The position numbers and the translations under genes are program-made. A stretch of DNA of 62,504 bases from an uncultured Prevotellaceae bacterium (GTDB lineage Bacteria > Bacteroidota > Bacteroidia > Bacteroidales > Bacteroidaceae), in NCBI GenBank assembly GCA_902762325.1, contig CACWNV010000021.1:1-62504 (forward strand), given 5' to 3'. Shown in pieces: positions 10,580 through 20,745 of the stretch. Positions within the stretch are counted from its first letter, which is position 1. Each line of letters starts with the position of its first letter. A model generated the notes under the pieces. That model saw only the letters and a program-made list of their open reading frames with translations. It did not search any database and had not been told where the DNA came from.

Positions 10580-10611
10580 TTGTTTAAATCAAAAAAAAAG
10601 CATACCTTTGC
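10580..10611 (+). promoter_or_regulatory. Promoter of tRNA-Met
   Basis: TTTG (10580-10583), 20 nt, TACCTTTG (10604-10611). The tRNA begins 19 nt after the -7 box. Confidence 0.65.
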
Positions 10612-10630
10612 ACTCGCAAAACGATAATAT

Positions 10631-10703
10631 CGCGGAGTGGAGCAGTTGGTAGCTCGCCAGGCTCATAACCTGGAGGTCGCATGTTCGAGTCCTGCCTCCG
10701 CAA
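10631..10703 (+). tRNA. tRNA-Met (CAT), initiator type
   Basis: A 73-nt cloverleaf: acceptor CGCGGAG pairs with CTCCGCA leaving a C1-A72 mismatch, which is the bacterial initiator hallmark. The D arm is GAGC/GCTC, the anticodon stem CCAGG/CCTGG has loop CTCATAA with anticodon CAT at 10664-10666, and the T loop is TTCGAGT. CCA is not encoded. Oddities: pair 29-41 is A-T rather than the G-C of the usual initiator GGG/CCC stem, and the T stem (GCATG/CCTGC) has a T-C mismatch. Confidence 0.93.
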
Positions 10704-10710
10704 CTTAATG

Positions 10711-10752
10711 AAGTTGTAACAGTCTCTAAATAAGAATGTTACAACTTTTTTT
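10711..10752 (+). terminator. Rho-independent terminator after tRNA-Met
   Basis: AAGTTGTAAC (10711-10720) pairs perfectly with GTTACAACTT (10738-10747), with a 17-nt loop, followed by a T run. Confidence 0.8.
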
Positions 10753-10814
10753 AATGTGATAACTGGTGCTTAAATAGTTAAACTACAGACTCTTTAAAGG
10801 GACAATCTTTACTC

Positions 10815-12848
10815 ATGGATTATAAACTTTCATCACAATATAAACCTACGGGTGATCAGCCAGAAGCTATTGCGCAGTTGACGGAGGGTATTAAACGAGG
10901 TGATAAAGCGCAGGTGCTACTTGGAGTGACCGGTTCAGGCAAAACATTTACGGTTGCCAACGTAATAGCTAATTGTGGACTTCCTACATTAATCCTCAGT
11001 CATAATAAGACTTTAGCTGCTCAGCTATATGAAGAGATGAAAGGTTTCTTCCCTGAAAATGCCGTTGAGTATTATGTTTCATATTATGATTATTATCAGC
11101 CCGAAGCATATTTGCCGGTCACAGACACATATATAGAAAAAGACCTTGCCATCAATGATGAGATAGACCGGCTGCGCTTGTCATCCGTCTCTTCACTGTT
11201 ATCTGGTCGAAAGGATGTTATTGTTGTCTCCTCTGTTTCTTGTATTTATGGTATGGGAGGACCGACAGCCATGTCCAACAGCATTATCTCTATTAAAAAG
11301 GGACAGTCATTAGACCGTAATGAGTTTTTACGAAAGCTTGTAGATGCACTCTATGTCCGTAATGATATAGATCTACAGCGTGGCAATTTTAGGGTAAAAG
11401 GCGATCATGTTGATGTCTTTATGGCATATAGCAATAACGTGTTACGTGTGACATGGTGGGACGATGAGATTGAAACTATTGAAGAGATTGATGCAATATC
11501 ATTCCATCATCTCGAATCGTTTGAAGAATATCACATTTATCCGGCTAATCTTTTTGTCACCTCAAAAGAGCAAACCGAGATTGCAATCAGGAAGATTCAG
11601 GATGATTTGGTGAAACAAGTCGATTTCTTCAAGGAACTTGGAGATGACGTGAAGGCACAACGCATAAAGGAACGTGTTGAATACGACATGGAAATGATTA
11701 AAGAGTTAGGACATTGTTCTGGTATTGAGAATTACAGCCGTTATTTTGACGGACGAGAAGCAGGTGAACGTCCATATTGTCTCCTTGATTTTTTTCCTAA
11801 GGATTTTTTACTCGTAATCGATGAGAGCCATGTCAGCGTTCCCCAAATCAATGCCATGTATGGAGGTGACCGTGCCAGAAAGCAGAACCTGGTTGAATAT
11901 GGGTTCCGCCTTCCGGCTGCATTTGATAACCGTCCCTTGCGCTTTGATGAATTTCATCAGATGATTCATCAAGTAATCTATGTGTCTGCAACGCCTGCCG
12001 ACTATGAATTGATGGAGTCGGAGGGAGTAGTGGTGGAACAACTGATCCGTCCCACCGGATTACTTGACCCTGTCATTGAAGTTCGTCCTATTGCCAATCA
12101 AATTGATGACCTTACGGAAGAGATTATTGAACGTGTTGAGCGTGATGAGCGAATTCTCGTTACGACATTGACCAAAAGGATGGCAGAGGAATTAACGACC
12201 TATCTGCTAAACCATGAAATACGTGCTAATTATATTCATAGTGAGGTAGCTGCATTAGATCGAATAGATATTATAAATGGATTACGGCAGGGGCTCTTTG
12301 ATGTTCTTGTCGGTGTCAATCTGCTTAGGGAGGGGCTTGACTTGCCCGAAGTGTCATTAGTCGCGATATTAGATGCAGACAAAGAAGGATTTCTACGTTC
12401 TCACCGTTCACTCACACAAACAGCCGGTCGTGCTGCTAGAAATGTCAATGGCAAAGTGATTATGTATGCGGATGAGATTACAGAAAGTATGCAGCGGACT
12501 ATTGATGAGACGGTACGTCGTCGGAATATTCAGATGCAATATAACAAGGCTCACAATATCACGCCTCAGCAAATCGTTAAGTCAATTAGTACTACCCTTA
12601 AAACAACGAAAGATAGCAATGTGCTTAATGTTTCCCATAAAGAACTTCATACTGCTTCTGTCGTTGAAAGACCGATGGTTGCCGATCCGATTATCAAACG
12701 TATGTCTTCAGACCAGTTGCGCAAGAGCATTGAATATACCAAAGGTCTGATGAAACAGTCAGCAGAAGCACTTGATTTCATTCAGGCAGCTCAATATAGG
12801 GATGAGATAATTCGTATGGAAGAGATTCTTAATCATCAGAATGGGTAG
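10815..12848 (+). CDS. uvrB: Excinuclease ABC subunit UvrB
   Basis: This 677-residue DNA repair protein verifies lesions and loads UvrC in nucleotide excision repair. Walker A GVTGSGKT is at 37-44. The beta-hairpin sequence YYDYYQPEAYLP is intact, helicase motifs follow (DESH near 338, TAGRAARN near 540), and a C-terminal UVR domain is present near 630-665. Length is normal. Its last 13 nt overlap the 3' end of tamL on the other strand. No TAnnTTTG box was found in the 62 nt between the tRNA terminator and the start codon. Confidence 0.97.
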   Translation: MDYKLSSQYKPTGDQPEAIAQLTEGIKRGDKAQVLLGVTGSGKTFTVANVIANCGLPTLILSHNKTLAAQLYEEMKGFFPENAVEYYVSYYDYYQPEAYLPVTDTYIEKDLAINDEIDRLRLSSVSSLLSGRKDVIVVSSVSCIYGMGGPTAMSNSIISIKKGQSLDRNEFLRKLVDALYVRNDIDLQRGNFRVKGDHVDVFMAYSNNVLRVTWWDDEIETIEEIDAISFHHLESFEEYHIYPANLFVTSKEQTEIAIRKIQDDLVKQVDFFKELGDDVKAQRIKERVEYDMEMIKELGHCSGIENYSRYFDGREAGERPYCLLDFFPKDFLLVIDESHVSVPQINAMYGGDRARKQNLVEYGFRLPAAFDNRPLRFDEFHQMIHQVIYVSATPADYELMESEGVVVEQLIRPTGLLDPVIEVRPIANQIDDLTEEIIERVERDERILVTTLTKRMAEELTTYLLNHEIRANYIHSEVAALDRIDIINGLRQGLFDVLVGVNLLREGLDLPEVSLVAILDADKEGFLRSHRSLTQTAGRAARNVNGKVIMYADEITESMQRTIDETVRRRNIQMQYNKAHNITPQQIVKSISTTLKTTKDSNVLNVSHKELHTASVVERPMVADPIIKRMSSDQLRKSIEYTKGLMKQSAEALDFIQAAQYRDEIIRMEEILNHQNG

Positions 12849-15238
12849 CCAATAGCGAAATGCAGACTATGACTGTCTTTAAAGCGAGAAATGTTATAGA
12901 ATCCTTTCTTGCTTGTCTCGTAGGGTAAGTGAAGTCCTAATCCCCAGTCAAGTCGAAGTATCAGGAAATCCAGATCATAGCGGAGACCTATACCTGTACC
13001 CACTGCCAGCTGCTTGAATGCATCTGGAAATCGGAAAGTCATGTCACTATATGTCTTGGTAACTTTTTCACCAATCTCATTAACAGTGCTGATCTCCATG
13101 TCCTTCTTTGCCCAAACATTTCCGGCATCAAGGAAGATGGCACCATGTAAATTACCGAAAAGACGTCGCCGATATTCTAAGTTGGCAACAAACTTAAAGT
13201 CTCCGTTTTGAATAATGTAGGACATTTGCTTGTGCCCTGGAATGCCGGGGAATGCACCTGGTCCAATTGTCCGTACATTGAAAGCACGAATACTATTGGC
13301 ACCACCGGCATAGAATAGTTCGGTGAAAGGTGCTGTTTCGCTATTACCGTAAGAAAACAAAAGACCAACATTAACATGTGCAACGAGAGAGGAAACATGT
13401 GAGAGATACCATGTCTTGGTAAAGTCGGTCTCAAAGCGAATATGTTGTGAGTATGGGTTCTTAAATAGTTTCTTTTCTTTCTCGTTCCATTTCCTTCCAG
13501 CAGCAGCAAAAGCAAGTGAGGTGATGTTACCGGATTCGGACAGTGAGGCCTCCCATCTAATTGGGTTCAAATAGTTTGAGGGACTGGTATATATATAGGT
13601 ATATCGCATTTCCGGGATAAAATAGTCAGACATCATCGTTCGCATGTAGACATTCTCAGAGATGAGGGTGTCGAATTTCTGAGTATGGCTGTTCATGAAC
13701 TGATATTTGATTGTGAGGGGAGAGAATTCATGTCGGCTGTTTGCTGATGATTGCCAGCGATATGACCATTCACCAGAGACAATGTGCATTTTATAATAAC
13801 CGGGACGATAGACGATATCGGTGGAAAACTTTGCTATTGTCGAGCGAGTTGTATAATAACGTCTACGTTGGGTTCTTCTCCCATCTGAGCTTACACTGCG
13901 CCTTGTGTTTCCACCAAAGAACGGGGCTATTATGCGTGGGAACTCTATCGATGCATCTGCTCCGTATTCGTATGAATCCCGTGATCCGCCATTACCAGAT
14001 GATTGCCATTCATAAGATCCATGAACATTGACGTCCAGTTTTTCTCCGCCATGGAAAGCATTTCGTTTTGTCAATCCCATCTTCAACTGTGGTCCCATAC
14101 GTCCAATTGTCCTGTTGACAAAATTAGTCTCTATGTAAAAATCGTAGGGCCTGTCTAATATACAATTGATGGTCATATCAAGAGTATCCGTATTTATGCG
14201 TGGATTGAACTTAATATCTGTCATGGAAAACAATCCCATCGCATTTAGCTTATTGATTGTTTCCTGATAGTTGTCATAATTAAATAGTTGACGGGGACGA
14301 AGCCGCATTGCTCCCATTATAACGCGGAAACGTAATGGTGGTTTCCGGTTACTATAACGGAATGTAAACGAACGTCTGCTGACACTATCTGTAAACTCCT
14401 GAGTGAAAGACCTCCTAATGCCGATGTTAACTCGTCCGATGTACCACGGATATGTTGCTTCTTCAGGAATGCTGTCAGCTAACTGAAGTTTTATCTTTGC
14501 TTTATTGGGTATTGATAAAGTATCTGCAAGGTAGGAAGCATAACCAGCCTGATAATAATAATAACCGTTATTCCTGAATAGTCTGGCAATACGATTACGT
14601 TCAGCATCTAATGATGCAACGGTGAATGGCGAATTCTTGGTGATAATAGCATCGTCTGAAGTAGCTGCTATCAGACTGTCTTCATGTGCTGAAAAACCAA
14701 CATAATTAATCGTATCAATAAGAAACTGTTTTCCTAAATCGACGGTATAGCCTATTTTCTGCTTCTTTGGATTGTGTTGTTGGATTATATCGTAATCCAC
14801 TTTGGCATGGAAGTATCCATGGTTATGAAGTACCGATTGTGCAACTGAAGCACGAAGGGCAGGGTTCACCCAACTCATAAGAACTGGCTGCTTTCCAAAA
14901 GAGCGGGTCATCCATTTTGCAAACTTCGTGTCTTTATCAGAAAAAGCGTTCCATACCCATAGACCATAAGGGAAAGGTGTGCGATAATAGGAACTGCCAA
15001 ATAATGCACCATTTGGCGCTGTAGCTAATGCAGCTTCCACTTCTTCTTGTGCCGTGACAAAGCCGCTGGTCTTCTCATAGTTCTGATATTTGATATGAGT
15101 CAGACCAGTAAACAAATGATCATCGTCAGGAATATTCTTGGTAGTACTACATGATGCAAGAATAATAGTGATAACTGTAAGACCAGATATCAGAAATCGC
15201 TGCATCCTCGTAGCATGTATTCTATTATTCTTCATCAT
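12836..15238 (-). CDS. tamL: TamL-type outer membrane lipoprotein of the Omp85 family
   Basis: The 800-residue product has a lipoprotein signal (ILASC near residue 30, counted from the first ATG). POTRA-like periplasmic repeats follow (about 100-330), then a C-terminal 16-stranded Omp85 barrel ending SLHFAIGYPF with a terminal Phe. The barrel contains GGANSIRAF, the conserved lid-lock type region. Adjacent to tamB this matches TamL, the lipidated TamA of Bacteroidetes (known family; gene symbol by context). An internal ATG 11 codons in could also be the start. The 5' end overlaps the tamB stop by 14 nt, so the pair is co-transcribed. Confidence 0.88.
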   Translation of the reverse strand: MMKNNRIHATRMQRFLISGLTVITIILASCSTTKNIPDDDHLFTGLTHIKYQNYEKTSGFVTAQEEVEAALATAPNGALFGSSYYRTPFPYGLWVWNAFSDKDTKFAKWMTRSFGKQPVLMSWVNPALRASVAQSVLHNHGYFHAKVDYDIIQQHNPKKQKIGYTVDLGKQFLIDTINYVGFSAHEDSLIAATSDDAIITKNSPFTVASLDAERNRIARLFRNNGYYYYQAGYASYLADTLSIPNKAKIKLQLADSIPEEATYPWYIGRVNIGIRRSFTQEFTDSVSRRSFTFRYSNRKPPLRFRVIMGAMRLRPRQLFNYDNYQETINKLNAMGLFSMTDIKFNPRINTDTLDMTINCILDRPYDFYIETNFVNRTIGRMGPQLKMGLTKRNAFHGGEKLDVNVHGSYEWQSSGNGGSRDSYEYGADASIEFPRIIAPFFGGNTRRSVSSDGRRTQRRRYYTTRSTIAKFSTDIVYRPGYYKMHIVSGEWSYRWQSSANSRHEFSPLTIKYQFMNSHTQKFDTLISENVYMRTMMSDYFIPEMRYTYIYTSPSNYLNPIRWEASLSESGNITSLAFAAAGRKWNEKEKKLFKNPYSQHIRFETDFTKTWYLSHVSSLVAHVNVGLLFSYGNSETAPFTELFYAGGANSIRAFNVRTIGPGAFPGIPGHKQMSYIIQNGDFKFVANLEYRRRLFGNLHGAIFLDAGNVWAKKDMEISTVNEIGEKVTKTYSDMTFRFPDAFKQLAVGTGIGLRYDLDFLILRLDWGLGLHLPYETSKKGFYNISRFKDSHSLHFAIGYPF

Positions 15239-18200
15239 TGTTTTCTTTTTTGTCTTCTTTAATTATCTCTGTTTGTCGAGGCAACCATCTGTTTCGTGTT
15301 GAATCTCGTGAAACGGGTATCGTCTGTTGCTTCTCATCTTTAAATCTAAAGATATCTTTAAAGTGTTGAAGTGATCTGCGCCAGATAAAACCTCCACCAT
15401 ATTCTTGAGTATATCCGTCAAGCCAGTTATAAACATTGTTCTTGTAGAATAGCGACACATATTTATTGGCGGTATTGTCCAAGCGGTATTCCATAGAGAC
15501 ATTGTCAAAGAAAGACTGGTTTTGATTCTCAATCTCTGCTCCAGAAGAGATCTTTCCACCCACAACGATTTTAAGTCTGTTGTTCCAGAATCGTTTAGCA
15601 AACTTAAACGAATAATCCATGTGCGAGTTTCCTGCCATGTCGGTGGTGTTGTCTAAGCCAAATGACAAGTCAAGTGTGCGGAGTGCGTTTCCTGTTATAT
15701 TGTTGATTTCATTATTTAAGAATGAGCTGAGAGCGGAGTTCATCGTGAAGGCACTTGTGTTTCCATCGGCAAGATACATGCCTGTCGTCAGCATAGATAC
15801 GGCAAGTTTTCCCCTTTGTTCTTTACTCATAGCTTGCAGTTCTCCATGTAGAGCCATGTCTTCAGGAGAATCAAGGGTGAATTCTAATCCCATATCATTA
15901 AGTGTCTTGGTGATGATGACACCACAATCAAAGTCAATGCTCCTGCCAATACCTCCTGCATTCGCAACAGTTGCTTTTGTTCTTTCAATAGCCTTGATGT
16001 TCAAAGTGGGATTCATCGGATCCCCTGTAAACTCTATATAACTTCCATTTTGAATCACAAACGTCTTTAACGGAATGATAGGCAGAGAATACTTCATCTC
16101 TCCATTGCTCAAGGTATATTTTCCTCGTATCTGGATGTGGTCGGCAGGATTGTATAGCATCCTTAGTGTTCCACCTCCATTTAAATCTATGTAGTTCGTG
16201 TGGTCTGCATTAAGAAATGCCATGACATGTGCACCCTTTGAAATGTCCATGGTCAAGTCCATATCAAAGCCAGAAATAGCAGGGCGTGTGATGACGGTTT
16301 GAGTAGTATCGCTGAAGTCTGTGAATTTAACCAACTCATTAAGCTGATTGTCGGTTGACAATGGCGAGTCTCTCAGGATATAGGTCATGTCTGTTGAACC
16401 AAGGACATCGAGTTTTCCACGCATTCTTAGCTTATCGACTTCTCCTCTCATTGAACCGAAGAAGTTGACAAAAGCTTTTCCGTATGTCTCAGACCTTGCG
16501 TTTTCCTTTGCATCAATAATCTGGAAATTATCAGCACGCATTCTCATGTCAAGATACATGTGGTCAAAGTCAGAGAAATCAAAGTATCCATAAGAGGTCA
16601 GCGGACTGTCATTATTTGCGTACATGTTGAAGTTCTCGAAAAGGAGCCGGCTGTTCTTGATTGATACAGGATCATTATCAAAACGCAGACTGACACCATA
16701 CGGAAGACTGATGAGATAGGCAGAATCAAGGAATACTTCACCATTGACATCAAGTTTAGACAATTCGCCTCTTACTGATAGCGTTCCCTCACTATATCCT
16801 TTGAATCCTATGATCTGGTTAGGGATAAACCCGTTAATCATTGATAAAGGCATCCTTTCAAGGTCAACATTGGCATTGAGGAATCCTTTTCCCTTCGAAT
16901 CGTAATCACCTCTTATTGCAGCCACATCATTTCCATTATGATATAGCACTCCGTCAATCTTGTGTATTCCGTCTGATTGCGGTATGTATACAAATTCTGT
17001 ACTCATGTCACCCATGGGATTCTTTTCGTAAACCAGATTTCCGACCTCAAGGTTTGAAGATACAGACAGGTCTTTTTCTGATTGCATAATATGAAAGTCA
17101 CCATTCATAATACCAGAAATGTCTGGCATGTATGGAATGACAGAAAGAATTCGTTTCAAGTCAAACTTATTTATAGACAAGGTGAGGTCTTGTAACAACG
17201 TAGAATCCTCATCATGTGAATAGACTTGGATTCCTGTGCCATTATCGGCTTTAAGAACCACATCTGCAGAAATGCGCTTGTCATTTCCTAAGAATACATA
17301 ATTATCTTTATTGATATGGAAGTCGGTATAGCCCAGGATAGGTTCCTTTCCATAATTCCTGAACATGAAGCCGTTGTCTTCTAATGTAGCAGCAACACCA
17401 AGTCGTAGTCCGAGATTTCCTTCAGCATCAAAAAGACGGGTTCCCATGTATGTTCCTTTGTCATGAATTGCTCCATCTACGAGTGCATTGAAAGTATATC
17501 GGGGATTATGCTCGTTATTCCGTACTTGTGCTCTATATGTTGAGCGAACGGAATCTGATTGAATGGCAAAATTAATGGTGTCGAGCAGAATGCTGTCGAT
17601 GGTTAACGAGTCGATGTGTAAACTACCGTTTATACCGGCTAATGACGATGTATTCATGTCGAGGTCTACCGACTTAATACCATAGCCGTACTTGTTTAGC
17701 ATCTTCACGATAAAGTTATTCTTGCCGCTGGACATGTTAATCCTGGCATTCGGAAGAAGACTTCGGAATCGTATCTGGTCGATACTGCGGTCATTATATT
17801 GGCGATGCAGCTCATCAGTAAGGTTTTGTCCTGTCTTTAACAGGTCCTCGTAATAACTGTTCGCCTGCATATCTAAATGAAAGTCACCGCAATTGATGTA
17901 TGCATAGGTGGTGTCAGGACAACTGAAGCCATTGATTGTGACCCTGTCAGGATAATAATGCTGTCTCTCATCTTTTACTATAAGATTGTCGATATATCCT
18001 TTCAGCTGATGGCACCGTTTCATGTCGGAATTAAAACTCAGGTTCATAGTGCCGCCGATGACAAATTGACGGTCTGAAATCCCAAGTTTGTTCAAGTCAA
18101 TATGACTAATATCACCGGAAAGGGTACCTTGTATACGATCTTTGTTGAGAACAGCATCCAGATTTGTTATTCCTTTTAATAAAGGATTATCACTACTGAT

Positions 18201-19895
18201 ATTAGCCGATGTCCGACCGTTCTTTAAACTAAGATTTGCATTAATGCGATCAAGGTCATATCCTTGATATTTAAACTGATCAATTTGTGCTTGTAAGTTA
18301 ATGTTAGTATGAGGTGATTTAAAGTCGAGTCCTTTCCCTTGTAAATCCACTTTTCCCGTAAAAGGACTTAATCCATAATTGGGTGCAAAATGCTGAAGCT
18401 GTAATTGGTTGGCGTCGATTTTAGCGGTATATGTCTCTTTGTCGCCATTGTACATAACCTTACCCGATACTTTTCCCTTTCCTTCATTTGCGCGGAAATC
18501 AGCTGTATAGTTGTTACCATTTGCCTTAACATTTCCATTCATGGAGATGTTCTTCGGGATATTAATGTCTTTTTTGACATCAGACGGGAGCAGCTCTTTG
18601 GCAAGACTCAGATCATGACCTTTAAGTTGGAAATCAACATCAGCCTTGAGCTTTTTCATGTCATCAAGATGAGAAGCAGTACCAGAGGCATGAAGACGGA
18701 AGGCAGATGGAAGATTGACATTCAATCCCTTGAAATCTAATCTATCCATGTTTCCTCTTACGACACCATTGACAGACAATGGATAATTGGGCCATTTCTT
18801 TCGGAATCCAGGAGGAACGTCTCCCATCATTTTCATCACATCCTGTTTCCCGAGTGACAGATTGACATTAGCATTCAGCTTGCCTGGATTCTTGACATCG
18901 AAGGTGTTCATGTCCATATCGAAATCAGCTCTTAAGCGGGAATCGTGAGTCTCGACCAATGCATTCTTTAGTTTAATCTTACCGTCATCCATCACGATAT
19001 TGGCTGCAACTTGCCTGACATCCAGTCCGCTTTTTTCCTTAAAGGATGCTTTGCGCAAGTTCGCCTCCAAGTGATCTTCTTTGTAAGAAATAGAGTCAGT
19101 ACTTATGCTTATGTCCTGAAAGTCAAGATGATTGGTATCAAGTCCTTTGCTATAGGTCTTCATCTTGTCGTCATAACAAACGCGGCTCTTATCAATGTCT
19201 AATTTCCCTACTTTGTATTGTTTTGTTGACAAGTCGAAGTTGCCGTCCTTGGCACTCAGATTTCCGATCTCTGCATGTATTTGCTGGATGTTGCCCGGCA
19301 TTGCAACATTAACGGTACTGTTTTTTACATCTATTATATCAGCAACTATTTTCCATGGTGTTTGTGTCTCTGTCGTATCAGGGGGGACGGAATCTGCAAG
19401 GTTGATTTCAAGATTTGCATCAGCAAGTGCTCCTTCATCGATACGAATAGTATGATTCTTCAAGTCAATACCATGACTTTTTATCGATAGAGAACCAATA
19501 TTACCCTTCACACGGGCATCCTTGACAAAATCAGATGTGTTTATCTTTGCATCATGAAAATCCAGCTGATCAATTTCTACTCTCTTCTTTAAAAGAGGAA
19601 GCACCTTAACATCTGCAACAATTTTCCCGATATTTGTAATGGTATCTTTCAACTGGGGGATAGACTCATTAGGCTGAATGACCTTTACACCCTCAACACT
19701 AAGCTTCAACGGGAACTTTAGTCTCACCTTGTCTACGGATATGTCCATTCCCGTCTTTTCGGATGCATACGAAGATACCTGCTCCACAGCCCAGTCTTGG
19801 AACACAGGGATGTAAAGTAATGAAGCACAGATTCCTACGATTGCCAATGGTACGGAAGCGGCTACAAGTCCCCATTTAAGTAGCTTCTTCATCAT
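15225..19895 (-). CDS. tamB: Translocation/assembly module TamB
   Basis: This very large protein of about 1556 residues has an N-terminal signal anchor (MMKKLLKWGLVAASVPLAIV). A long repetitive beta-strand region resembling AsmA/bridge-like lipid transfer proteins follows, and a C-terminal DUF490 domain (about residues 1100-1480) is recognisable by LNADHTNYIDLNGGGTLRM and GTLSVRGELSKLDVNGEVFLD. TamB spans the periplasm and works with an Omp85 partner in outer membrane biogenesis and probably phospholipid transport. The extreme C-terminus is charged (KEDKKENNDEE). The frame extends 7 codons upstream, but the ATG at 19895 (or 19892) sits just after a -7 box. Confidence 0.9.
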   Translation of the reverse strand: MMKKLLKWGLVAASVPLAIVGICASLLYIPVFQDWAVEQVSSYASEKTGMDISVDKVRLKFPLKLSVEGVKVIQPNESIPQLKDTITNIGKIVADVKVLPLLKKRVEIDQLDFHDAKINTSDFVKDARVKGNIGSLSIKSHGIDLKNHTIRIDEGALADANLEINLADSVPPDTTETQTPWKIVADIIDVKNSTVNVAMPGNIQQIHAEIGNLSAKDGNFDLSTKQYKVGKLDIDKSRVCYDDKMKTYSKGLDTNHLDFQDISISTDSISYKEDHLEANLRKASFKEKSGLDVRQVAANIVMDDGKIKLKNALVETHDSRLRADFDMDMNTFDVKNPGKLNANVNLSLGKQDVMKMMGDVPPGFRKKWPNYPLSVNGVVRGNMDRLDFKGLNVNLPSAFRLHASGTASHLDDMKKLKADVDFQLKGHDLSLAKELLPSDVKKDINIPKNISMNGNVKANGNNYTADFRANEGKGKVSGKVMYNGDKETYTAKIDANQLQLQHFAPNYGLSPFTGKVDLQGKGLDFKSPHTNINLQAQIDQFKYQGYDLDRINANLSLKNGRTSANISSDNPLLKGITNLDAVLNKDRIQGTLSGDISHIDLNKLGISDRQFVIGGTMNLSFNSDMKRCHQLKGYIDNLIVKDERQHYYPDRVTINGFSCPDTTYAYINCGDFHLDMQANSYYEDLLKTGQNLTDELHRQYNDRSIDQIRFRSLLPNARINMSSGKNNFIVKMLNKYGYGIKSVDLDMNTSSLAGINGSLHIDSLTIDSILLDTINFAIQSDSVRSTYRAQVRNNEHNPRYTFNALVDGAIHDKGTYMGTRLFDAEGNLGLRLGVAATLEDNGFMFRNYGKEPILGYTDFHINKDNYVFLGNDKRISADVVLKADNGTGIQVYSHDEDSTLLQDLTLSINKFDLKRILSVIPYMPDISGIMNGDFHIMQSEKDLSVSSNLEVGNLVYEKNPMGDMSTEFVYIPQSDGIHKIDGVLYHNGNDVAAIRGDYDSKGKGFLNANVDLERMPLSMINGFIPNQIIGFKGYSEGTLSVRGELSKLDVNGEVFLDSAYLISLPYGVSLRFDNDPVSIKNSRLLFENFNMYANNDSPLTSYGYFDFSDFDHMYLDMRMRADNFQIIDAKENARSETYGKAFVNFFGSMRGEVDKLRMRGKLDVLGSTDMTYILRDSPLSTDNQLNELVKFTDFSDTTQTVITRPAISGFDMDLTMDISKGAHVMAFLNADHTNYIDLNGGGTLRMLYNPADHIQIRGKYTLSNGEMKYSLPIIPLKTFVIQNGSYIEFTGDPMNPTLNIKAIERTKATVANAGGIGRSIDFDCGVIITKTLNDMGLEFTLDSPEDMALHGELQAMSKEQRGKLAVSMLTTGMYLADGNTSAFTMNSALSSFLNNEINNITGNALRTLDLSFGLDNTTDMAGNSHMDYSFKFAKRFWNNRLKIVVGGKISSGAEIENQNQSFFDNVSMEYRLDNTANKYVSLFYKNNVYNWLDGYTQEYGGGFIWRRSLQHFKDIFRFKDEKQQTIPVSRDSTRNRWLPRQTEIIKEDKKENNDEE

Positions 19896-19905
19896 TCTAC
19901 GGATG

Positions 19906-19936
19906 CAAAGATACAAAAAAGTGTGTCAAAAAGCAA
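19906..19936 (-). promoter_or_regulatory. Promoter of tamB-tamL
   Basis: The minus strand reads TATCTTTG at 19906-19913, with TTG about 20 nt upstream (19934-19936). The -33 element lies in the loop of the terminator hairpin that ends the upstream operon. The ATG is 10 nt after the -7 box, so the leader would be very short. Confidence 0.5.
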
Positions 19937-19952
19937 CTTTTGACACACTTTT
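19917..19952 (-). terminator. Terminator of the PCMD/beta-barrel operon
   Basis: A perfect 15-bp inverted repeat (AAAAGTGTGTCAAAA, 19917-19931; TTTTGACACACTTTT, 19938-19952) with a 6-nt loop, ending in T on either strand. It lies just downstream of the beta-barrel gene and overlaps the tamB promoter. Confidence 0.8.
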
Positions 19953-19969
19953 AATTGAACTCCTCTTCA

Positions 19970-20731
19970 CTATTTAATGGTATAGAACACTCCTATCGTT
20001 CCATAGATGGGGAAAAGCGTCTGTTCCACGGTCTTGAAACTGCTTTTGAAGATACCGTTAAGTCCCCAGTTAAGGTCAACGGACACGCCAAAGTGTTTAT
20101 GTACCTGCCAGTCGGCACCAATAGCGATACCACACTGGAAGTTACGCATATCATCACTGAAGTCGTAGGTGGCTCTTTCATTTTCCTCTTTTCCCATTGC
20201 GACTCTCGGACCTGTTGGGTTTCCCTGGCGTAAATAGCCGTCGAACACGTAGCCGCTGAAATCTTTGTTGATAAGCAATGAAACGTAGGGACCGGCTTTT
20301 AACATGAATTTATCTCCCAAACTATAAGTTGCCTCAACAGGTAAGGTGAACATCCACTCTTTTACTTTCTGCTTGATATGGCCTGTATAGACTCCGTCTA
20401 ACGTGCTCTCACCTTTTTTTACTTCCATGTGATAAGCCTTAGTAGTGGCCTCTGCATCCATTCCTTTGTTCTCAAAATGCAGGCCGACTGATACACCCCA
20501 CTTTGAGTTGATTGGTTTCATGACATCTGCACCAACCATAAAAGAAGGGGTCAGACTGTATTTGTCAATGCTCCTGATTGTAGCGGGAATACCTATTGGA
20601 GCAGTACCTCCAATGCTATAGCCAACTCTTGTCTTTATACTAACATCATCCATTAATCCTTCTGCCATCAGTTTGTTCTGAGCAGGAATGATATTGATCA
20701 ACGCTAAAAGCAATAATACTATCTTTTTCAT
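19970..20731 (-). CDS. Outer membrane beta-barrel protein (porin/PorT-like)
   Basis: The 253-residue product has a signal peptide (MKKIVLLLLALINIIPAQN) and alternating beta-strands typical of small 8-10 strand barrels. These include SMKPINSKWG-type strands and a last strand GTIGVFYTIK. It follows the PCMD lipoprotein gene by 14 nt and is probably co-transcribed with it. Function unknown. It resembles the generic outer-membrane beta-barrel families of Bacteroidetes, but I cannot place it more exactly. Confidence 0.7.
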   Translation of the reverse strand: MKKIVLLLLALINIIPAQNKLMAEGLMDDVSIKTRVGYSIGGTAPIGIPATIRSIDKYSLTPSFMVGADVMKPINSKWGVSVGLHFENKGMDAEATTKAYHMEVKKGESTLDGVYTGHIKQKVKEWMFTLPVEATYSLGDKFMLKAGPYVSLLINKDFSGYVFDGYLRQGNPTGPRVAMGKEENERATYDFSDDMRNFQCGIAIGADWQVHKHFGVSVDLNWGLNGIFKSSFKTVEQTLFPIYGTIGVFYTIK

Positions 20732-20745
20732 CGTGATTGTTCTTT

